Part shown: positions 14,696 through 24,269 of the stretch, piece after piece | Position numbering within the stretch: position 1 is the stretch's first letter | Layout of the letters: each line of letters opens with the position of its first letter | Notes under the pieces: generated by a model | The model's input: the letters and a program-made list of their open reading frames with translations, nothing else | Databases searched by the model: none | What the model was told of the DNA's origin: nothing | Made by a program: the position numbers and the translations under genes | DNA from: Lacipirellula parvula | GTDB lineage: Bacteria; Planctomycetota; Planctomycetia; Pirellulales; Lacipirellulaceae | NCBI RefSeq assembly: GCF_009177095.1 | Contig: NZ_AP021861.1 | Span: forward strand, 1,550,001-1,614,000 | Direction of reading: 5' to 3' | DNA length: 64,000 bases

Positions 14696-16000
14696 CTACA
14701 GATCAGTGCGCCGCAGCTTCGCGAGGAGCCGATTGAGGTCGGCAATTTCCATCGCCGAAAAATGCGCGAGCTGCCGCCGGTGCAGATCGAGAACCGCGTC
14801 ATCAAGATTGGCGAGCACTTCCTTGCCGGCCGTCGTCACCGCGAGGGCTCCGTCCGCTTTCTGCTCCACGAATCCCGCCGCGCAAAGTTCGGCGACGAGA
14901 TCGGGCGGCGACGGGTGGGCGATCACCATCCGGGCTTCGATCTCCGCCAGCGGCAGCGCTTCGCCCGCCCCCCGCAAGATTCGCAATAGGTTGTACGCCG
15001 GAATCGTCAGCCCGTGCGCGGCGAACAGCAATTCGACCTCGCAGCGAATTTTTTCGCTGCTCTTCATGAGGTTCAACACGGCTTCCTGTTCCGGCACTTC
15101 GAACGGCGTCCGCTTCTTCAGTTCGAGTTGCAGCGGCGACGATTTCAAACGTCCGCCGTCGCGGCGCATTTGGCCGGGCGTCATGCCGAACTCGCGGCGG
15201 AACGCTTTGCCGAACGAGGCGTCCGAATCGTACCCCGCGGCTCGCGCGACTTGAACCAACGTAGCGCCGTCATTACCGCGTAACTGCGCGGCGGCACGGT
15301 GGAGCCGCCACCAGGTGAGGTAGGCGAGCGGCGGCCGGCCGGCAATCTTCTTGAACCTCGCGGCAAAACCTGATCGCGATACGGCGAGCCGTTCCGCTAA
15401 CTCCGCGACCGTCCACGGATGGTTCGGGTGAAGATGCATCAGTCGGAGCGCCTCGCCGATTTCCGGATCCGCGAGTCCGCGCATGAGTCCGGGATCTTCG
15501 CCGGGCGCGGCCCCGTGCGTGCGGAGCGCCGACACGAACAGTCCATGCGCGATCGCTCGTGCGGTGGAACGCCAGCCAGGGGAGGCGTCGGTCGCCTCGG
15601 CAATCAAACGGGCGACAAGGGCGGTATTCGTCGAATCGAGTTCGATGGCGAGCCAGGGCGCTTGGCCCCAGTCGGCGATGTTCGCCATGCTCGGCTGCAA
15701 ATGGATTCGCCCTGCGATCAACGAGGCGCCGTCCCCGCCGAGGTTGGCAATCGTTGTGCGGCCAGGCGCCGCCGCAAACGCCAGTTGCCCCTCGCCTAGT
15801 TCCAACGATGCGACGTCGGAGCGGAGTTCGAAAGCTCCTGCGCTAATGGCGAAAAAATCAATCGTCTCGCCGCCAGCCAGTTCCGTTTGCCAATCGGCGT
15901 CGCAGGCGATGCGGCGGTCCACTTCCACCGAGGCGCCGGCGGCGGTCAAAAAGTCGGTCAGAACATCCACAAAAGGCAGTCGCTTAGACGATTGAACCAA
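14696..16000 (-). CDS. AraC-family regulator fused to a MarR-like domain
   Basis: The 434-aa protein has an N-terminal cupin-type ligand domain (about 1-165), an AraC double helix-turn-helix at about 195-280 (WTVAELAERLAVSRSGFAARF and AGYDSDASFGKAFRREFGMTP, each shortened in part) and a further 130 residues (about 300-434) laid out as a MarR winged helix: dimer helix, YNLLRILRGAGE, EIEARM, recognition helix, wing and a closing helix. AraC and MarR regulators normally occur as separate proteins. The frame is continuous across the junction, so this is a true fusion. A role in sensing a small molecule is inferred. Confidence 0.85.
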   Translation of the reverse strand: MVQSSKRLPFVDVLTDFLTAAGASVEVDRRIACDADWQTELAGGETIDFFAISAGAFELRSDVASLELGEGQLAFAAAPGRTTIANLGGDGASLIAGRIHLQPSMANIADWGQAPWLAIELDSTNTALVARLIAEATDASPGWRSTARAIAHGLFVSALRTHGAAPGEDPGLMRGLADPEIGEALRLMHLHPNHPWTVAELAERLAVSRSGFAARFKKIAGRPPLAYLTWWRLHRAAAQLRGNDGATLVQVARAAGYDSDASFGKAFRREFGMTPGQMRRDGGRLKSSPLQLELKKRTPFEVPEQEAVLNLMKSSEKIRCEVELLFAAHGLTIPAYNLLRILRGAGEALPLAEIEARMVIAHPSPPDLVAELCAAGFVEQKADGALAVTTAGKEVLANLDDAVLDLHRRQLAHFSAMEIADLNRLLAKLRRTDL

Positions 16001-16185
16001 GAAACTAGCGATGCGGCCATTATGGCTCTGGGCGGTAATGGCTACAAGATGAGATGTGGGGCCAACATTCAGGTCGCCGCGGCGATCGACCCCGGGGCAG
16101 GGGGTGTTGTGATCCGACTTTCGATTGGTTGGTTGCGCTTCAAGGCAATTACTGAGAGGATTTGTCCGATTTTATCTCACAGAGC

Positions 16186-17127
16186 CTACTTAAGCAGGTC
16201 GGCGAGCGCGGATCTCAGTCGAGGGAATTCGAATTGAAATCCTTCGGAGGCCAGGCGCGACGAGGTGACGTAGCGACCGTAGAGGGCCAACTCAGGATCG
16301 CGCTGTAGCACATAGCGAGCGCCGAACCGCACCAACCATGCGGGTGTTAGCAAGCCGATCGGCATGCCGACGGCGCGGCGCAACTCGCGGGCGAAATCGT
16401 GCTGCGGGACAGGCTGCGGCGATGACGAGATGTATGTGCCCCGCATTGCCTCGTCGAACAACCCACGCTCGATGAGCCGATTCAGATCGGTCTCGTGGAT
16501 CCAACTCATCCCCTGCGTTCCCGAGCCGACGCGGCCGCCGAGGCCGCAGCGGGCGAGTCGGGCAAGCGTCGTGAGGGCTCCGCCACCGGCGCCCCGATCG
16601 CGGCCGAGCACAAAACTCGTGCGTAAGACCACGCCGCGTTGTTCCGGGAGAAGGCTTTCGCGAAAGGCTGCTTCCCATGCGTGCCCAACGGTCGGCGCGA
16701 GGCCGAAGCCGGTGGGCGAGTCTTCGTCGCAAGTCGCGATTGGCGGATCGCCGTAGATGTGGGCGGTGCTCATCTGCTCCCACACGGGCGGCGGGCGCTC
16801 GACGTTGCGGAGGGCGCGGCCGAGCACCAGCGTCGCCTCGATTCGCGAACGCAAGATTTCGTCGCAATGGTCGGGCGTTTTGCTGCAATCGACTCTGCGG
16901 CCGGCGAGATTCACCAGGCCGACGGCGCCGTCGAGTTCGCGTTGCCAGTCGCCGATCGTGCGGGCGTCCCATGGTGCATGCCGCCACGGCCCTTCTGGCT
17001 TGGGCGGGTTTCGCGAGGCGATCACGACGTCGCAACCGATTGCGGCGAGATGAGTGGCGAGCGAGATTCCCAAGAATCCGCTGCCGCCGGCGATGAAGAT
17101 CTTTTTGCGGGCGTCGGTAGGCGGCAT
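16186..17127 (-). CDS. TIGR01777 family NAD(P)-dependent epimerase
   Basis: The 313-aa short-chain dehydrogenase-like protein has the Rossmann motif [10 protein letters not shown] near residue 11, [19 protein letters not shown] with the Tyr of the active site region, and the family-specific end [14 protein letters not shown]. This matches the TIGR01777/YfcH group, whose substrate is unknown. The start at 17127 is chosen because the Rossmann strand follows directly and GAGAAG lies upstream; an ATG at 17145 is also possible. More upstream frame includes repeat sequence and is rejected. Confidence 0.88.
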   Translation of the reverse strand: MPPTDARKKIFIAGGSGFLGISLATHLAAIGCDVVIASRNPPKPEGPWRHAPWDARTIGDWQRELDGAVGLVNLAGRRVDCSKTPDHCDEILRSRIEATLVLGRALRNVERPPPVWEQMSTAHIYGDPPIATCDEDSPTGFGLAPTVGHAWEAAFRESLLPEQRGVVLRTSFVLGRDRGAGGGALTTLARLARCGLGGRVGSGTQGMSWIHETDLNRLIERGLFDEAMRGTYISSSPQPVPQHDFARELRRAVGMPIGLLTPAWLVRFGARYVLQRDPELALYGRYVTSSRLASEGFQFEFPRLRSALADLLK

Positions 17128-17261
17128 TGTTCTTCTCGGCGGCATGGCGAGTGATTCTCTCTGGCAAGTGAACCGCATCGCACCGTGACGATTAACTGGC
17201 ATGTCATGCTCGACTCCGAAACTTATCCGAGCACCCTGGTAAACGATCACATATGTTCTGG

Positions 17262-17357
17262 CTCCCTCCCCCTGGAGGGGAGGACTGGGGAGGGGGGCGG
17301 AGGCTGGTACCCGCATCAACCACCCCTCCCTAACCCTCCCCATCAAGGGGATGGGAC
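17262..17357. repeat. dispersed-type CCCTCC/GGGGAGG palindromic repeat
   Basis: The element opens with CTCCCTCCCCCTGGAGGGGA, continues with CTGGGGAGGGGGG, and closes with CACCCCTCCCTAACCCTCCC and AAGGGGATGGGAC. The two halves are imperfect inverted copies. Similar GC-rich palindromes are dispersed between genes in many bacterial genomes. It lies in the 412-bp gap between two divergent genes, which otherwise shows no gene. Confidence 0.75.
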
Positions 17358-17539
17358 CTCAGGAGAAATTGTTGAGGTCGGTACGCTTCCGGTCGCGCCG
17401 GCCGTGTCGATCGACGCGGAATAACGGCACCCACAGCGGCGCGAAGGCCGCAATCCTGCCCAATGAAACCGATGCCCCGTCGCCATGCGAGTCGATTTGC
17501 CACCATAGAGATCGTCGCTTCGTTTTCCTTCGGATCGCC

Positions 17540-18847
17540 ATGAAAGCTATTCTCACGTTCGCCCGCGGTTGGAACGCCCTCGCCGCAGCCCGCAGCCTCG
17601 GTCGCCGCGGCGTTCAGATCATCGCTGGCGATGAATATCGCTTCGCCCCGGCCAGCTTTTCGCGGTACACGGTCGAGAGCTTTCTTTATCCGAATCCAGA
17701 CAACGATCCCGAGGGGTTTCTCGCGAAGCTCGACGAGGTGATTCGCCGGCACTACGTCGCGGGCGAAGAATACGTGCTGATGCCGTTTCACAAAGAAACG
17801 TATCTCATCTCCGCGAATCGCGCTCGCTTCGAACCGCTCATCAAATTCGCGATTCCGACGATCGAGCAGATCATGCAGGTCGACGACAAGGGGACGCTCG
17901 CGCGGCTCTGCCAACAGCGAGAGCTTCCAATTCCGGAAACAATTGTCGCCGATTCGCTCGAGGAGTTCCGCGAGCGGGCCGTCGGATTTAACTATCCGGC
18001 GTTCGTGAAAGTCCGGCGTTCCGCCGCAGCCGTGGGGGTGAAACGGGCGACGAATTCGGCCGAAGCAATTCATGCGTGCGAGCAATTTATTCATCGTTAC
18101 ACGCTAGGTAGCGACGCCGTTCCGCTGCTGCAGGCCTCGGTCCCCGGTGAAGATTATTGCGCGACGTTCCTGTTCAATCACGGCGAACTCGCGACGACGA
18201 TGACCTACCACAACATTCGCACTTACCCGGTGCGGAGCGGCACCGGCGTGCTGCGCGAGACGGTGAGCGAGCCGGCGATGGAGCAGACGGGCGCCGCGCT
18301 GCTCGCCAGTTTGAAATGGCACGGCGTCGCCGAGATCGATTTCCGTTGGGATGGGCAATCGACGACGCCGCAGCTTATCGAAGTGAATCCCCGCTTCTGG
18401 GGCGGGCTGACGCAATCGGTCGCGTCGGGCTGGGATTACCCGTGGCTGCTTTATCGGCTGGCCCTCGATGGCAAGGTCCCGCCGATCGTGCCGGGCGATC
18501 CGACGATCAAGACCGAGACGCCGGTCGTTTCGATGCTCTCGACGCTGACTGAGATCATCCAGGACGATCGCCAGATGGGGACGCTGCGAGCGTCGTTCGA
18601 GCAGGCGCGGAGCGAGTTCGGGGATGGCCAGCGGATGAAGGCGATCAAGGATTTCATTGGTCGGCTGGAAGAGGGAGCCGACATTCGCGGGCGCGTTGAA
18701 CTGGCCCGCAAGCTATTCCGCGATCATGGCCACACGGTGTCCGACATTTGGGCGTGGAACGATCCGCTGCCTGCGTTGGGATTGCTGTACCCGCTGGCGG
18801 TGTTCTTGAAGCATGGAAAGGTGTCGACGGAGTTGTTGGTTTCTTAG
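17540..18847 (+). CDS. ATP-grasp domain protein
   Basis: The 435-aa enzyme carries an N-terminal Rossmann-like pre-grasp domain (AILTFARGWNALAAARSLGR), then the ATP-grasp fold with the nucleotide-binding FVKVRRSAAAVGV near residue 158 and the metal-binding EVNPRFWGGL at about residue 280. ATP-grasp enzymes join a carboxylate to an amine or thiol through an acylphosphate. The carbamoyl-phosphate-synthase-like type seen here often acts on peptides or modifies small molecules. The substrate is unknown. The ATG at 17540 excludes repeat-derived upstream codons. Its TAG stop is the first triplet of a palindromic element. Confidence 0.85.
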   Translation: MKAILTFARGWNALAAARSLGRRGVQIIAGDEYRFAPASFSRYTVESFLYPNPDNDPEGFLAKLDEVIRRHYVAGEEYVLMPFHKETYLISANRARFEPLIKFAIPTIEQIMQVDDKGTLARLCQQRELPIPETIVADSLEEFRERAVGFNYPAFVKVRRSAAAVGVKRATNSAEAIHACEQFIHRYTLGSDAVPLLQASVPGEDYCATFLFNHGELATTMTYHNIRTYPVRSGTGVLRETVSEPAMEQTGAALLASLKWHGVAEIDFRWDGQSTTPQLIEVNPRFWGGLTQSVASGWDYPWLLYRLALDGKVPPIVPGDPTIKTETPVVSMLSTLTEIIQDDRQMGTLRASFEQARSEFGDGQRMKAIKDFIGRLEEGADIRGRVELARKLFRDHGHTVSDIWAWNDPLPALGLLYPLAVFLKHGKVSTELLVS

Positions 18848-18935
18848 CCCCGGCCTCCGGCCGGGGGTAGGTTTCCATTTCGGTCGGCGTCGCCGTACGT
18901 GACGCAACGCGACCCCCGGGCGAAGCCCGGGGCTA
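18845..18935. repeat. three-hairpin palindromic element B, copy 1
   Basis: The element runs from TAGCCCC to GGGGCTA. It has left stem CCCCGGCC/GGCCGGGG (18848-18855 with 18859-18866), a central GCGTC/GACGC hairpin, and right stem CCCCGGGC/GCCCGGGG (18914-18921 with 18925-18932). Its first triplet is the stop codon of the ATP-grasp gene. It is homologous to 30603-30689. Confidence 0.85.
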
Positions 18936-18946
18936 GAAATGCGGCG

Positions 18947-19840
18947 TTAGTTTCCTTGTCGGGCGGCGTGGTCGCGGAGCGCTCGAATAAACTCTTTCAC
19001 CAACGGCGATTGGTATCGATCTTTGTGCCAAATGGCATGAATCGTGCGCGTCGGCGTCGGTTCGGCCAGTTCGCGGTATTCGCAGCGGCGGCCGCGGTCC
19101 ATTTCGTGTGCCATCGCAGGGATCAGCGAGACGCCGTGCCCTTGCGCGACGAGTTCTTGAATCGTCAACAACTGGACGCCTTGGCAGCGGACCACCGGCG
19201 AGTAGCCTCGCTGGCGGCAAAATCCAACAATCTGATCCCCTAAGCAGTGGAGCTCGCTCATCAACACGAACGGCTCGCGCTCCAATTCGTCGAGCGATAC
19301 CTTTCGCTTCTTGACGAGCGCATGGCTGGGCGGCAGCGCGAGCAGCAAGCTCTCGCTGAACAGCGGCTCGCTATGGAGCAGATCGCTCGCCGACGGCGAC
19401 GCGATGATGCCGACGTCGATCTCGCCCGCCAGGCACGCGCGGGTCGTCGGGTCGGTAAGGTTCTCGTGCAGCGCGAGCGTCGCTTGCGGGAACTTCTTGC
19501 CGAATGACTTGAGCAGCGACGGCATCAGGTAGGGGGCGATCGTGGGGATCGCGCCGATGGTCACCGTGCCGCGCTTCGGGTCGGTGGCGGCCGTGACGCG
19601 GTCGCGAATCTCGTCGACGCGCGCGAGCACGGCGACGGCGTGATCGTAGAGAGCCCGCCCCGCATCGGTGAGGCGAATCGTGCGGCCAAGTCGTTCGAAC
19701 AGCGGATGCTTGAGCTCCTTCTCGAGCTTGATCACCTGCTGGCTGAGCGACGGCTGGGCGACGTCGCACTTGGCGGCCGCCTTCGTGAAACTCCCCTGAT
19801 CGGCGACGGCAACGAAGTAGCGAAGTTGGTGGAGTTCCAT
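18947..19840 (-). CDS. oxyR: LysR-type peroxide sensor OxyR
   Basis: OxyR activates antioxidant genes when hydrogen peroxide oxidises a cysteine pair. The 297-aa protein has the LysR helix-turn-helix (residues 1-60, GSFTKAAAKCDVAQPSLSQQ) and the diagnostic segment ELHCLGDQIVGFC. Its cysteines fall at positions 199 and 208, the same positions as in E. coli OxyR. The ligand-binding fold continues to the end. It is divergent from a Cys-rich exported protein. No catalase or peroxiredoxin gene is in the window, so its targets lie elsewhere or include its neighbour. Confidence 0.93.
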   Translation of the reverse strand: MELHQLRYFVAVADQGSFTKAAAKCDVAQPSLSQQVIKLEKELKHPLFERLGRTIRLTDAGRALYDHAVAVLARVDEIRDRVTAATDPKRGTVTIGAIPTIAPYLMPSLLKSFGKKFPQATLALHENLTDPTTRACLAGEIDVGIIASPSASDLLHSEPLFSESLLLALPPSHALVKKRKVSLDELEREPFVLMSELHCLGDQIVGFCRQRGYSPVVRCQGVQLLTIQELVAQGHGVSLIPAMAHEMDRGRRCEYRELAEPTPTRTIHAIWHKDRYQSPLVKEFIRALRDHAARQGN

Positions 19841-20046
19841 GTCGACGTGCTATCGATTTTTGTTAAGTTATAGTGTTTGTCTATGATTCTACGCGCCGAC
19901 GTAGGCCGTGGCAATCTCGTGAATCGTCTCGCTGCGATATGAATTCCCTGTTCAGATGCATTCGCCCGCTTCGCAGCGGTGTGCTGCTGGTCTATACTCT
20001 TGGCTTGGCTGAGCGACCCATCGCCGGCCACGCAGGAGATGGTTTC

Positions 20047-20658
20047 TTGAGTCGGTTTCATCGACTATCGATCTGGCTGGCCGTTGTGACGGTCACCATC
20101 GGTTCGCTTGGCGTGCCGATCTCCGCTCAGCGCGCCGTCACTTCGGGCGCGCCGTTCCCCTGCCAAAACTGCCCCTGCGGCTGCACCGACGCCGAGACCT
20201 GCTGGCGGGGTTGTTGCTGCTTCACGAACGCTCAAAAGGTGGCATGGGCCGAGCGGAACAACGTGGAGGTCCCTGTTTACGTCATCGCCGCCGCTCGTCG
20301 CGAGCAGGCGAAGCCAACGGCCTGCACTAACGCCGGCTCCTCGTGCTGTGCGCAGCGTGCAGCTTGCTGCGAACAGCAGAGCGGCGGCTGTGCGGATGGC
20401 GCTTGCGGCCATGACAGCGAATCGACTCGCTCGGCGTCGGGCGGGAAGACCGTCCTGCTGATTTGTGCCCTAAAATGCCGTGGAATTAGCGTTTCGGTCG
20501 GCTTGTTGCCGCCGTCGGTTCCGCCCGTCCTGCCGATGCTCGCGGATGCATTTGTAGATCTCGGCCCGCTCGTGATCGAAGCTCCGCCGCGGTACTTTTC
20601 TCCTAGCCACGACGTGGCGACTCCTCCGCCGGATGCCCGCGAGTTACTCGCGTCTTAA
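20047..20658 (+). CDS. Cys-rich exported protein of unknown function
   Basis: The 203-aa product begins at a TTG preceded by AGGAG (20034-20038, 8-nt spacing), which places a signal peptide directly at the N-terminus (RLSIWLAVVTVTIGSLGVP). An ATG at 19939 would bury that signal. The mature part has a dense cluster CQNCPCGCTDAETCWRGCCC, then FTNAQKVAWAERN, further Cys pairs (SSCCAQRAACCEQQ) and a second hydrophobic stretch near residue 145. I believe similar proteins occur in other planctomycetes, without a known role. Metal binding or redox buffering is inferred from Cys density and from the divergent oxyR. Confidence 0.75.
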   Translation: MSRFHRLSIWLAVVTVTIGSLGVPISAQRAVTSGAPFPCQNCPCGCTDAETCWRGCCCFTNAQKVAWAERNNVEVPVYVIAAARREQAKPTACTNAGSSCCAQRAACCEQQSGGCADGACGHDSESTRSASGGKTVLLICALKCRGISVSVGLLPPSVPPVLPMLADAFVDLGPLVIEAPPRYFSPSHDVATPPPDARELLAS

Positions 20659-20835
20659 GGCATCAATGTTTCTTGACGCCAGCGGTTGCGCTGGAGGTCT
20701 GCGCGCACCTTTAGCACGCGGACTTCTGATCGTGATTCGCCATTGCGTATCGACCGCGCATCGATTGTTGCGAGCAACTCGCACCACGATGGTCGAAGCG
20801 CCGCGCTGGCGCGCACCTTGGAGGAATTCGTACTC

Positions 20836-21633
20836 ATGCGTTGGAATATGTTTGCGCTCGCTGCTGCGCTGGTCGCGGCGGCGGCTTTGCCTCTACACGC
20901 CCACGGCCCGCAGATTCAACTGACGGCCGAGGCTGGCAAGATCGTCACCCGACAGGTGCTGATCGACAACTACGTCCCCGTTTCGCCGGCGACCTCGCTG
21001 TATGTGCTGCCGGTCGTCAATGTCTCTGGTCAATGGCTGGTGCAGCCTCCCGGCACCGCCGGCTCGGGCCCCGGCATCGCGGCGGGCGTCGGCTTCGTCG
21101 ACGCCGCGTCGCATCCGTTCAAGACCGGTAACTATGCCACGAGCATTACTGCCGGCTTGAAGAAGTGGAACGGCGCGAGTTTCGTCGACGCCGGCGCCGC
21201 CCAATTGCAGTTGTATAAGACGGTGAGCGGCAATCCGCTTACAGCGACGACGACCGACGTCGGGCCCTTCGCGTCGCTGGGGTATAGCTTGAGCGTGGCC
21301 GATGAAGAGGCCCACACCGGCATGGGATATCGCTTTCTCGGCGACGGCGTTTCGGCGACAAGCACGTTGGACAACGGCGTCTACCTCCTCAGTCTGAAGG
21401 TTTCGGCCGCCGGGCTGACGGATTCCGACCCGTTCTATTTTGTGCTCCCGAAAGGCGTCACGCCCACTGAAGCTGGCGCGGCGACGTATGCCTTCGCCCA
21501 GCAGCAGGGGATTGGCGCCGGCGCTATCCAGGCAATGACCGCGGTCCCTGAGCCGGCTAGCCTGGCGCTTGCCGGGTGCGCCTTGATTGGCCTGGGCGTC
21601 GCCAGTCGCCGCCGCGTCACCAGCGAGGCGTAA
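20836..21633 (+). CDS. PEP-CTERM surface protein
   Basis: The 265-aa protein has a signal peptide ([22 protein letters not shown], seen at 20836 with GGAGG 12 nt upstream), a beta-rich mature domain without a recognised family, and a C-terminal sorting signal: [11 protein letters not shown], a hydrophobic helix and RRR. In PEP-CTERM systems an exosortase cleaves at PEP and anchors or releases the protein; no exosortase gene is in this window. It heads a tight three-gene unit with a pseudopilin (1-nt gap) and a second PEP-CTERM protein. Confidence 0.88.
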   Translation: MRWNMFALAAALVAAAALPLHAHGPQIQLTAEAGKIVTRQVLIDNYVPVSPATSLYVLPVVNVSGQWLVQPPGTAGSGPGIAAGVGFVDAASHPFKTGNYATSITAGLKKWNGASFVDAGAAQLQLYKTVSGNPLTATTTDVGPFASLGYSLSVADEEAHTGMGYRFLGDGVSATSTLDNGVYLLSLKVSAAGLTDSDPFYFVLPKGVTPTEAGAATYAFAQQQGIGAGAIQAMTAVPEPASLALAGCALIGLGVASRRRVTSEA

Positions 21634-21634
21634 C

Positions 21635-22321
21635 ATGTGCCGAGCCCGAAAAGCGATGACGCTAGTCGAACTGCTAGTCGTCATCGCCATCATCGGCGCC
21701 CTGGTGGCATTGCTCTTGCCTGCGGTTCAGAGCGCGCGGGCTGCCGCGCGCTCTGCCGCCTGCAAGAATCAGATGCGACAAATCGGCCTCGGCGTGCTCC
21801 GCTTCTGCGACGACCACGACGGCGAATTTCCGAGCAATTACCACTCAACGAACCAACTGAGTTGGGTCTACACGCTCGCGCCTTACATGGAAAGCGTCGA
21901 CGCGATACGGGTCTGCCCCGAGGACCCGATTGCCGACGAACGGCTGGCCGCCAAAGGTTCCAGCTACGTTGCGAACGATCTGGTGATCAACGACCAAGAT
22001 CCCGCCAATCTCGACGACGAGAAGGGCTTCGTGCGCTACCTGCGACAAGTGCCAAGCACTTCGAAGACAATGATCGCGTTCGAGATCGCCGACAAGTACA
22101 AGGCGACCTCCGGCGTCGAGCATGCTCACGCTTCGAATTGGTTCACAGAACTGACGGTTAGCGAAAAGTTCGTCGCCGAGATGATTCAAAGCGATATCAA
22201 GCTCGATCGGCATGCCGCGTCTTCGAATTACCTTTACCTAGACGGCCACGTCGATCTGATCGCCGCGGAAACGATTCGGCAGTGGGCCGACGAAGGATTC
22301 AACTTCGCGAAGCCGCAGTAG
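21635..22321 (+). CDS. DUF1559-type pseudopilin, short form
   Basis: The 228-aa protein has a type IV pilin-like leader ([19 protein letters not shown], cut before MTLVE) and the first helix [19 protein letters not shown], the hallmark of planctomycete DUF1559 proteins. Ala takes the place of the usual Gly at the prepilin peptidase site. The C-terminal domain keeps a late [10 protein letters not shown] motif. It is shorter than typical DUF1559 proteins of 300 or more residues. The start at 21635 is 1 nt after the previous stop, so translation is probably coupled. Confidence 0.88.
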   Translation: MCRARKAMTLVELLVVIAIIGALVALLLPAVQSARAAARSAACKNQMRQIGLGVLRFCDDHDGEFPSNYHSTNQLSWVYTLAPYMESVDAIRVCPEDPIADERLAAKGSSYVANDLVINDQDPANLDDEKGFVRYLRQVPSTSKTMIAFEIADKYKATSGVEHAHASNWFTELTVSEKFVAEMIQSDIKLDRHAASSNYLYLDGHVDLIAAETIRQWADEGFNFAKPQ

Positions 22322-22344
22322 GGCGGCGCGTAGGATTAACACTC

Positions 22345-23319
22345 ATGAATAACGCCACGACTAAATCGATTCTCTATTTATGCTTCGCGACGGCGGTCGC
22401 ATGCGCAGCGCCCCGCGGCGCGTGGGGACACGGGTTGCCTATTCACGTCGACGGCAGCAGCGGAGTCCTGGCCGTTTCCGGCGGGCTCAACCTGTCGGCG
22501 GGTTACGTCTCGCAAGGCTTTGACTATCACGAGGATGCGTACCTTGACTTCGGCCCGGGCAATACGCAATTCACTTCGCTCCCCGGCTTTCAGTTGACCG
22601 GCATCGCCGCGAACAGCCAATTGAACTTGGAGGTGCTCGCCCGCCCCGATTTCACGCAGCCGAGCTCGCCGCCGCGGTGGCTCTGGTTTTGGGATAAGGA
22701 GACACAGGAACTGTCGACCGCTCCCAACGATCCGCTGGTTCGCATCGCGTCGCAGAAGGGGTTCGGCGACGTTCGAATCACGCAGTTCACGCCGCCGACG
22801 ACCGCGGCGAGCGTCAAGGTGTTCGAGCCGACGTCGAGCGAAATTGGCTCGCATCAACATCCGCTGCTCTATTTCCTCGACGACGCTCCCGCAGCGAAGT
22901 TTGGCGCGTACGGCTTTTTTGCGCGGCTGACTTCCCCGAACTACGGGGCGTCGGAGCCGTTCCTCATCGCGCTGAACTACAGCCTGTCGAGCGAAGAGCA
23001 CGACGCCGCTTCACGGGCGATCAACAACGCCGCTCGATTGGCGGGCGACTACGACAGGAACGACCTCGTCGACGGCGCCGATTTTCTGGCCTGGCAGCGT
23101 GCGTTCGGTGCGACGACGGAACTCTCGGCGGACGGCTCGCTCAACAAGGTGGTCGACGCCGACGACTTGGTCGTTTGGAAAGAAGGTTTCGGCCACTCGT
23201 GGCCGTCGACAGTGGGCGCTGCTGTAGTTCCCGAGCCAACTGGCTTGGGCTTGCTTGCTTGGGCCTTACTGTTCGTGCGGCGGTGTAAAAACGGGGCGCC
23301 TCAAAACGGGCTCTCGTGA
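22345..23319 (+). CDS. dockerin-like PEP-CTERM surface protein
   Basis: The 324-aa protein has a signal peptide (SILYLCFATAVACAAPRGAWG), a beta-rich domain, and two calcium-loop repeats of the dockerin type (GDYDRNDLVDGADFLAWQR at about 235-253 and VDADDLVVWKEGF). A C-terminal VPEPTGLGLLAWALLFVRR anchor follows. The Asp/Asn spacing fits calcium binding. It ends 19 bp inside the 3' end of the oppositely oriented pseudopilin gene, so the two operons converge and overlap. Confidence 0.88.
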   Translation: MNNATTKSILYLCFATAVACAAPRGAWGHGLPIHVDGSSGVLAVSGGLNLSAGYVSQGFDYHEDAYLDFGPGNTQFTSLPGFQLTGIAANSQLNLEVLARPDFTQPSSPPRWLWFWDKETQELSTAPNDPLVRIASQKGFGDVRITQFTPPTTAASVKVFEPTSSEIGSHQHPLLYFLDDAPAAKFGAYGFFARLTSPNYGASEPFLIALNYSLSSEEHDAASRAINNAARLAGDYDRNDLVDGADFLAWQRAFGATTELSADGSLNKVVDADDLVVWKEGFGHSWPSTVGAAVVPEPTGLGLLAWALLFVRRCKNGAPQNGLS

Positions 23320-24269
23320 ATGACGGGGTCGAGTTTCCCCTCTTTCGACATCGTGTCTCGCGTCGCCAGCGCGTTCATCACCGCCGGGTCGACCGAGTCG
23401 AACACGAATCGCGTCCCGCCGTCGCAGAAGGCGAAATAGGCGCCCCCCGGGTGTTGGCTGCCGAAGCCCTCGGCGTAGCTGGTCGAAGCGTTGCGATCTT
23501 CCTCGTCGGTATCGCAGATGTTGAAGCCGTCTTTGAACGTCGTTCCCAGCACAAATCCAGGTCCGCCGGCGAACTCGCCCGGATGCTGATTGTCGAACAA
23601 TCGCGAGCCGGCGACGACGCCCCACATCACGGCGTTCGACCATTGTGCCGATCGTTCGCCGAGCGCGAGCGTGTTCGATGAGCCATCGAGCAACTCCTCG
23701 GGCTTAATCTGGCGATTGCGGCCGAAGACGCCGTCGAAGTTGTCGCGGCACACGATACAGGTCGGCCGCACGGCCCCCGCGCTGGCGACGTAGTTGGCCG
23801 CGGCCATTTGGCAGACCGCCTTGAAGAAGGCGTTCATCCGCACGTCGATCACGGCCTGAAACTGGTGATCGGAAGGGCAGATGAAGACCGGCAACGAGCG
23901 CAACCGCACCCGCTCGGCAGCGAGAGATTCCACCGGCGCCTTGAAGTCGACCTGCTCGTACAGAGCTTGCTGTTCCAAGTACGGGAGCAGTTCCACGCCC
24001 CACGCCCAACCAGGGCCAGCGTCGTCGCCATTGGGGCGGAGCTTTGAGACGTAGCCGGCCGGGTAGACCTTCTTGGCGGCGACGTAGTTCTGCAGCGCCA
24101 GGCCAATTTGCTTCAGATTGTTGCCGCAGGTTTGTTTGCGGGCCGACTCGCGGGCCATCTGCACAGCGGGCAGCAACAATCCGATTAGCAGGCCGATGAT
24201 CGCGATCGCGACCAGCAGTTCGACAAGCGTCATGCCTCGTTGTCGAGCGTCGCTACGAAGATCAATCAT
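23301..24269 (-). CDS. DUF1559 pseudopilin
   Basis: The 322-aa protein starts [20 protein letters not shown] with a canonical Gly at the prepilin cleavage site, followed by LLIGLLLPAVQMARESARKQ and the DUF1559 core: NNLKQIGLALQNY, LLPYLEQQ, VFICPSD, GSSNTLALGE and the C-terminal AYFAFCDGGTRFV motif. The type II secretion-like N-terminus predicts insertion in the inner membrane and possible assembly into a fibre. Its ATG overlaps the TGA of the upstream dockerin-like gene (ATGA), so the two are translationally coupled. Confidence 0.93.
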   Translation of the reverse strand: MIDLRSDARQRGMTLVELLVAIAIIGLLIGLLLPAVQMARESARKQTCGNNLKQIGLALQNYVAAKKVYPAGYVSKLRPNGDDAGPGWAWGVELLPYLEQQALYEQVDFKAPVESLAAERVRLRSLPVFICPSDHQFQAVIDVRMNAFFKAVCQMAAANYVASAGAVRPTCIVCRDNFDGVFGRNRQIKPEELLDGSSNTLALGERSAQWSNAVMWGVVAGSRLFDNQHPGEFAGGPGFVLGTTFKDGFNICDTDEEDRNASTSYAEGFGSQHPGGAYFAFCDGGTRFVFDSVDPAVMNALATRDTMSKEGKLDPVIHESPF

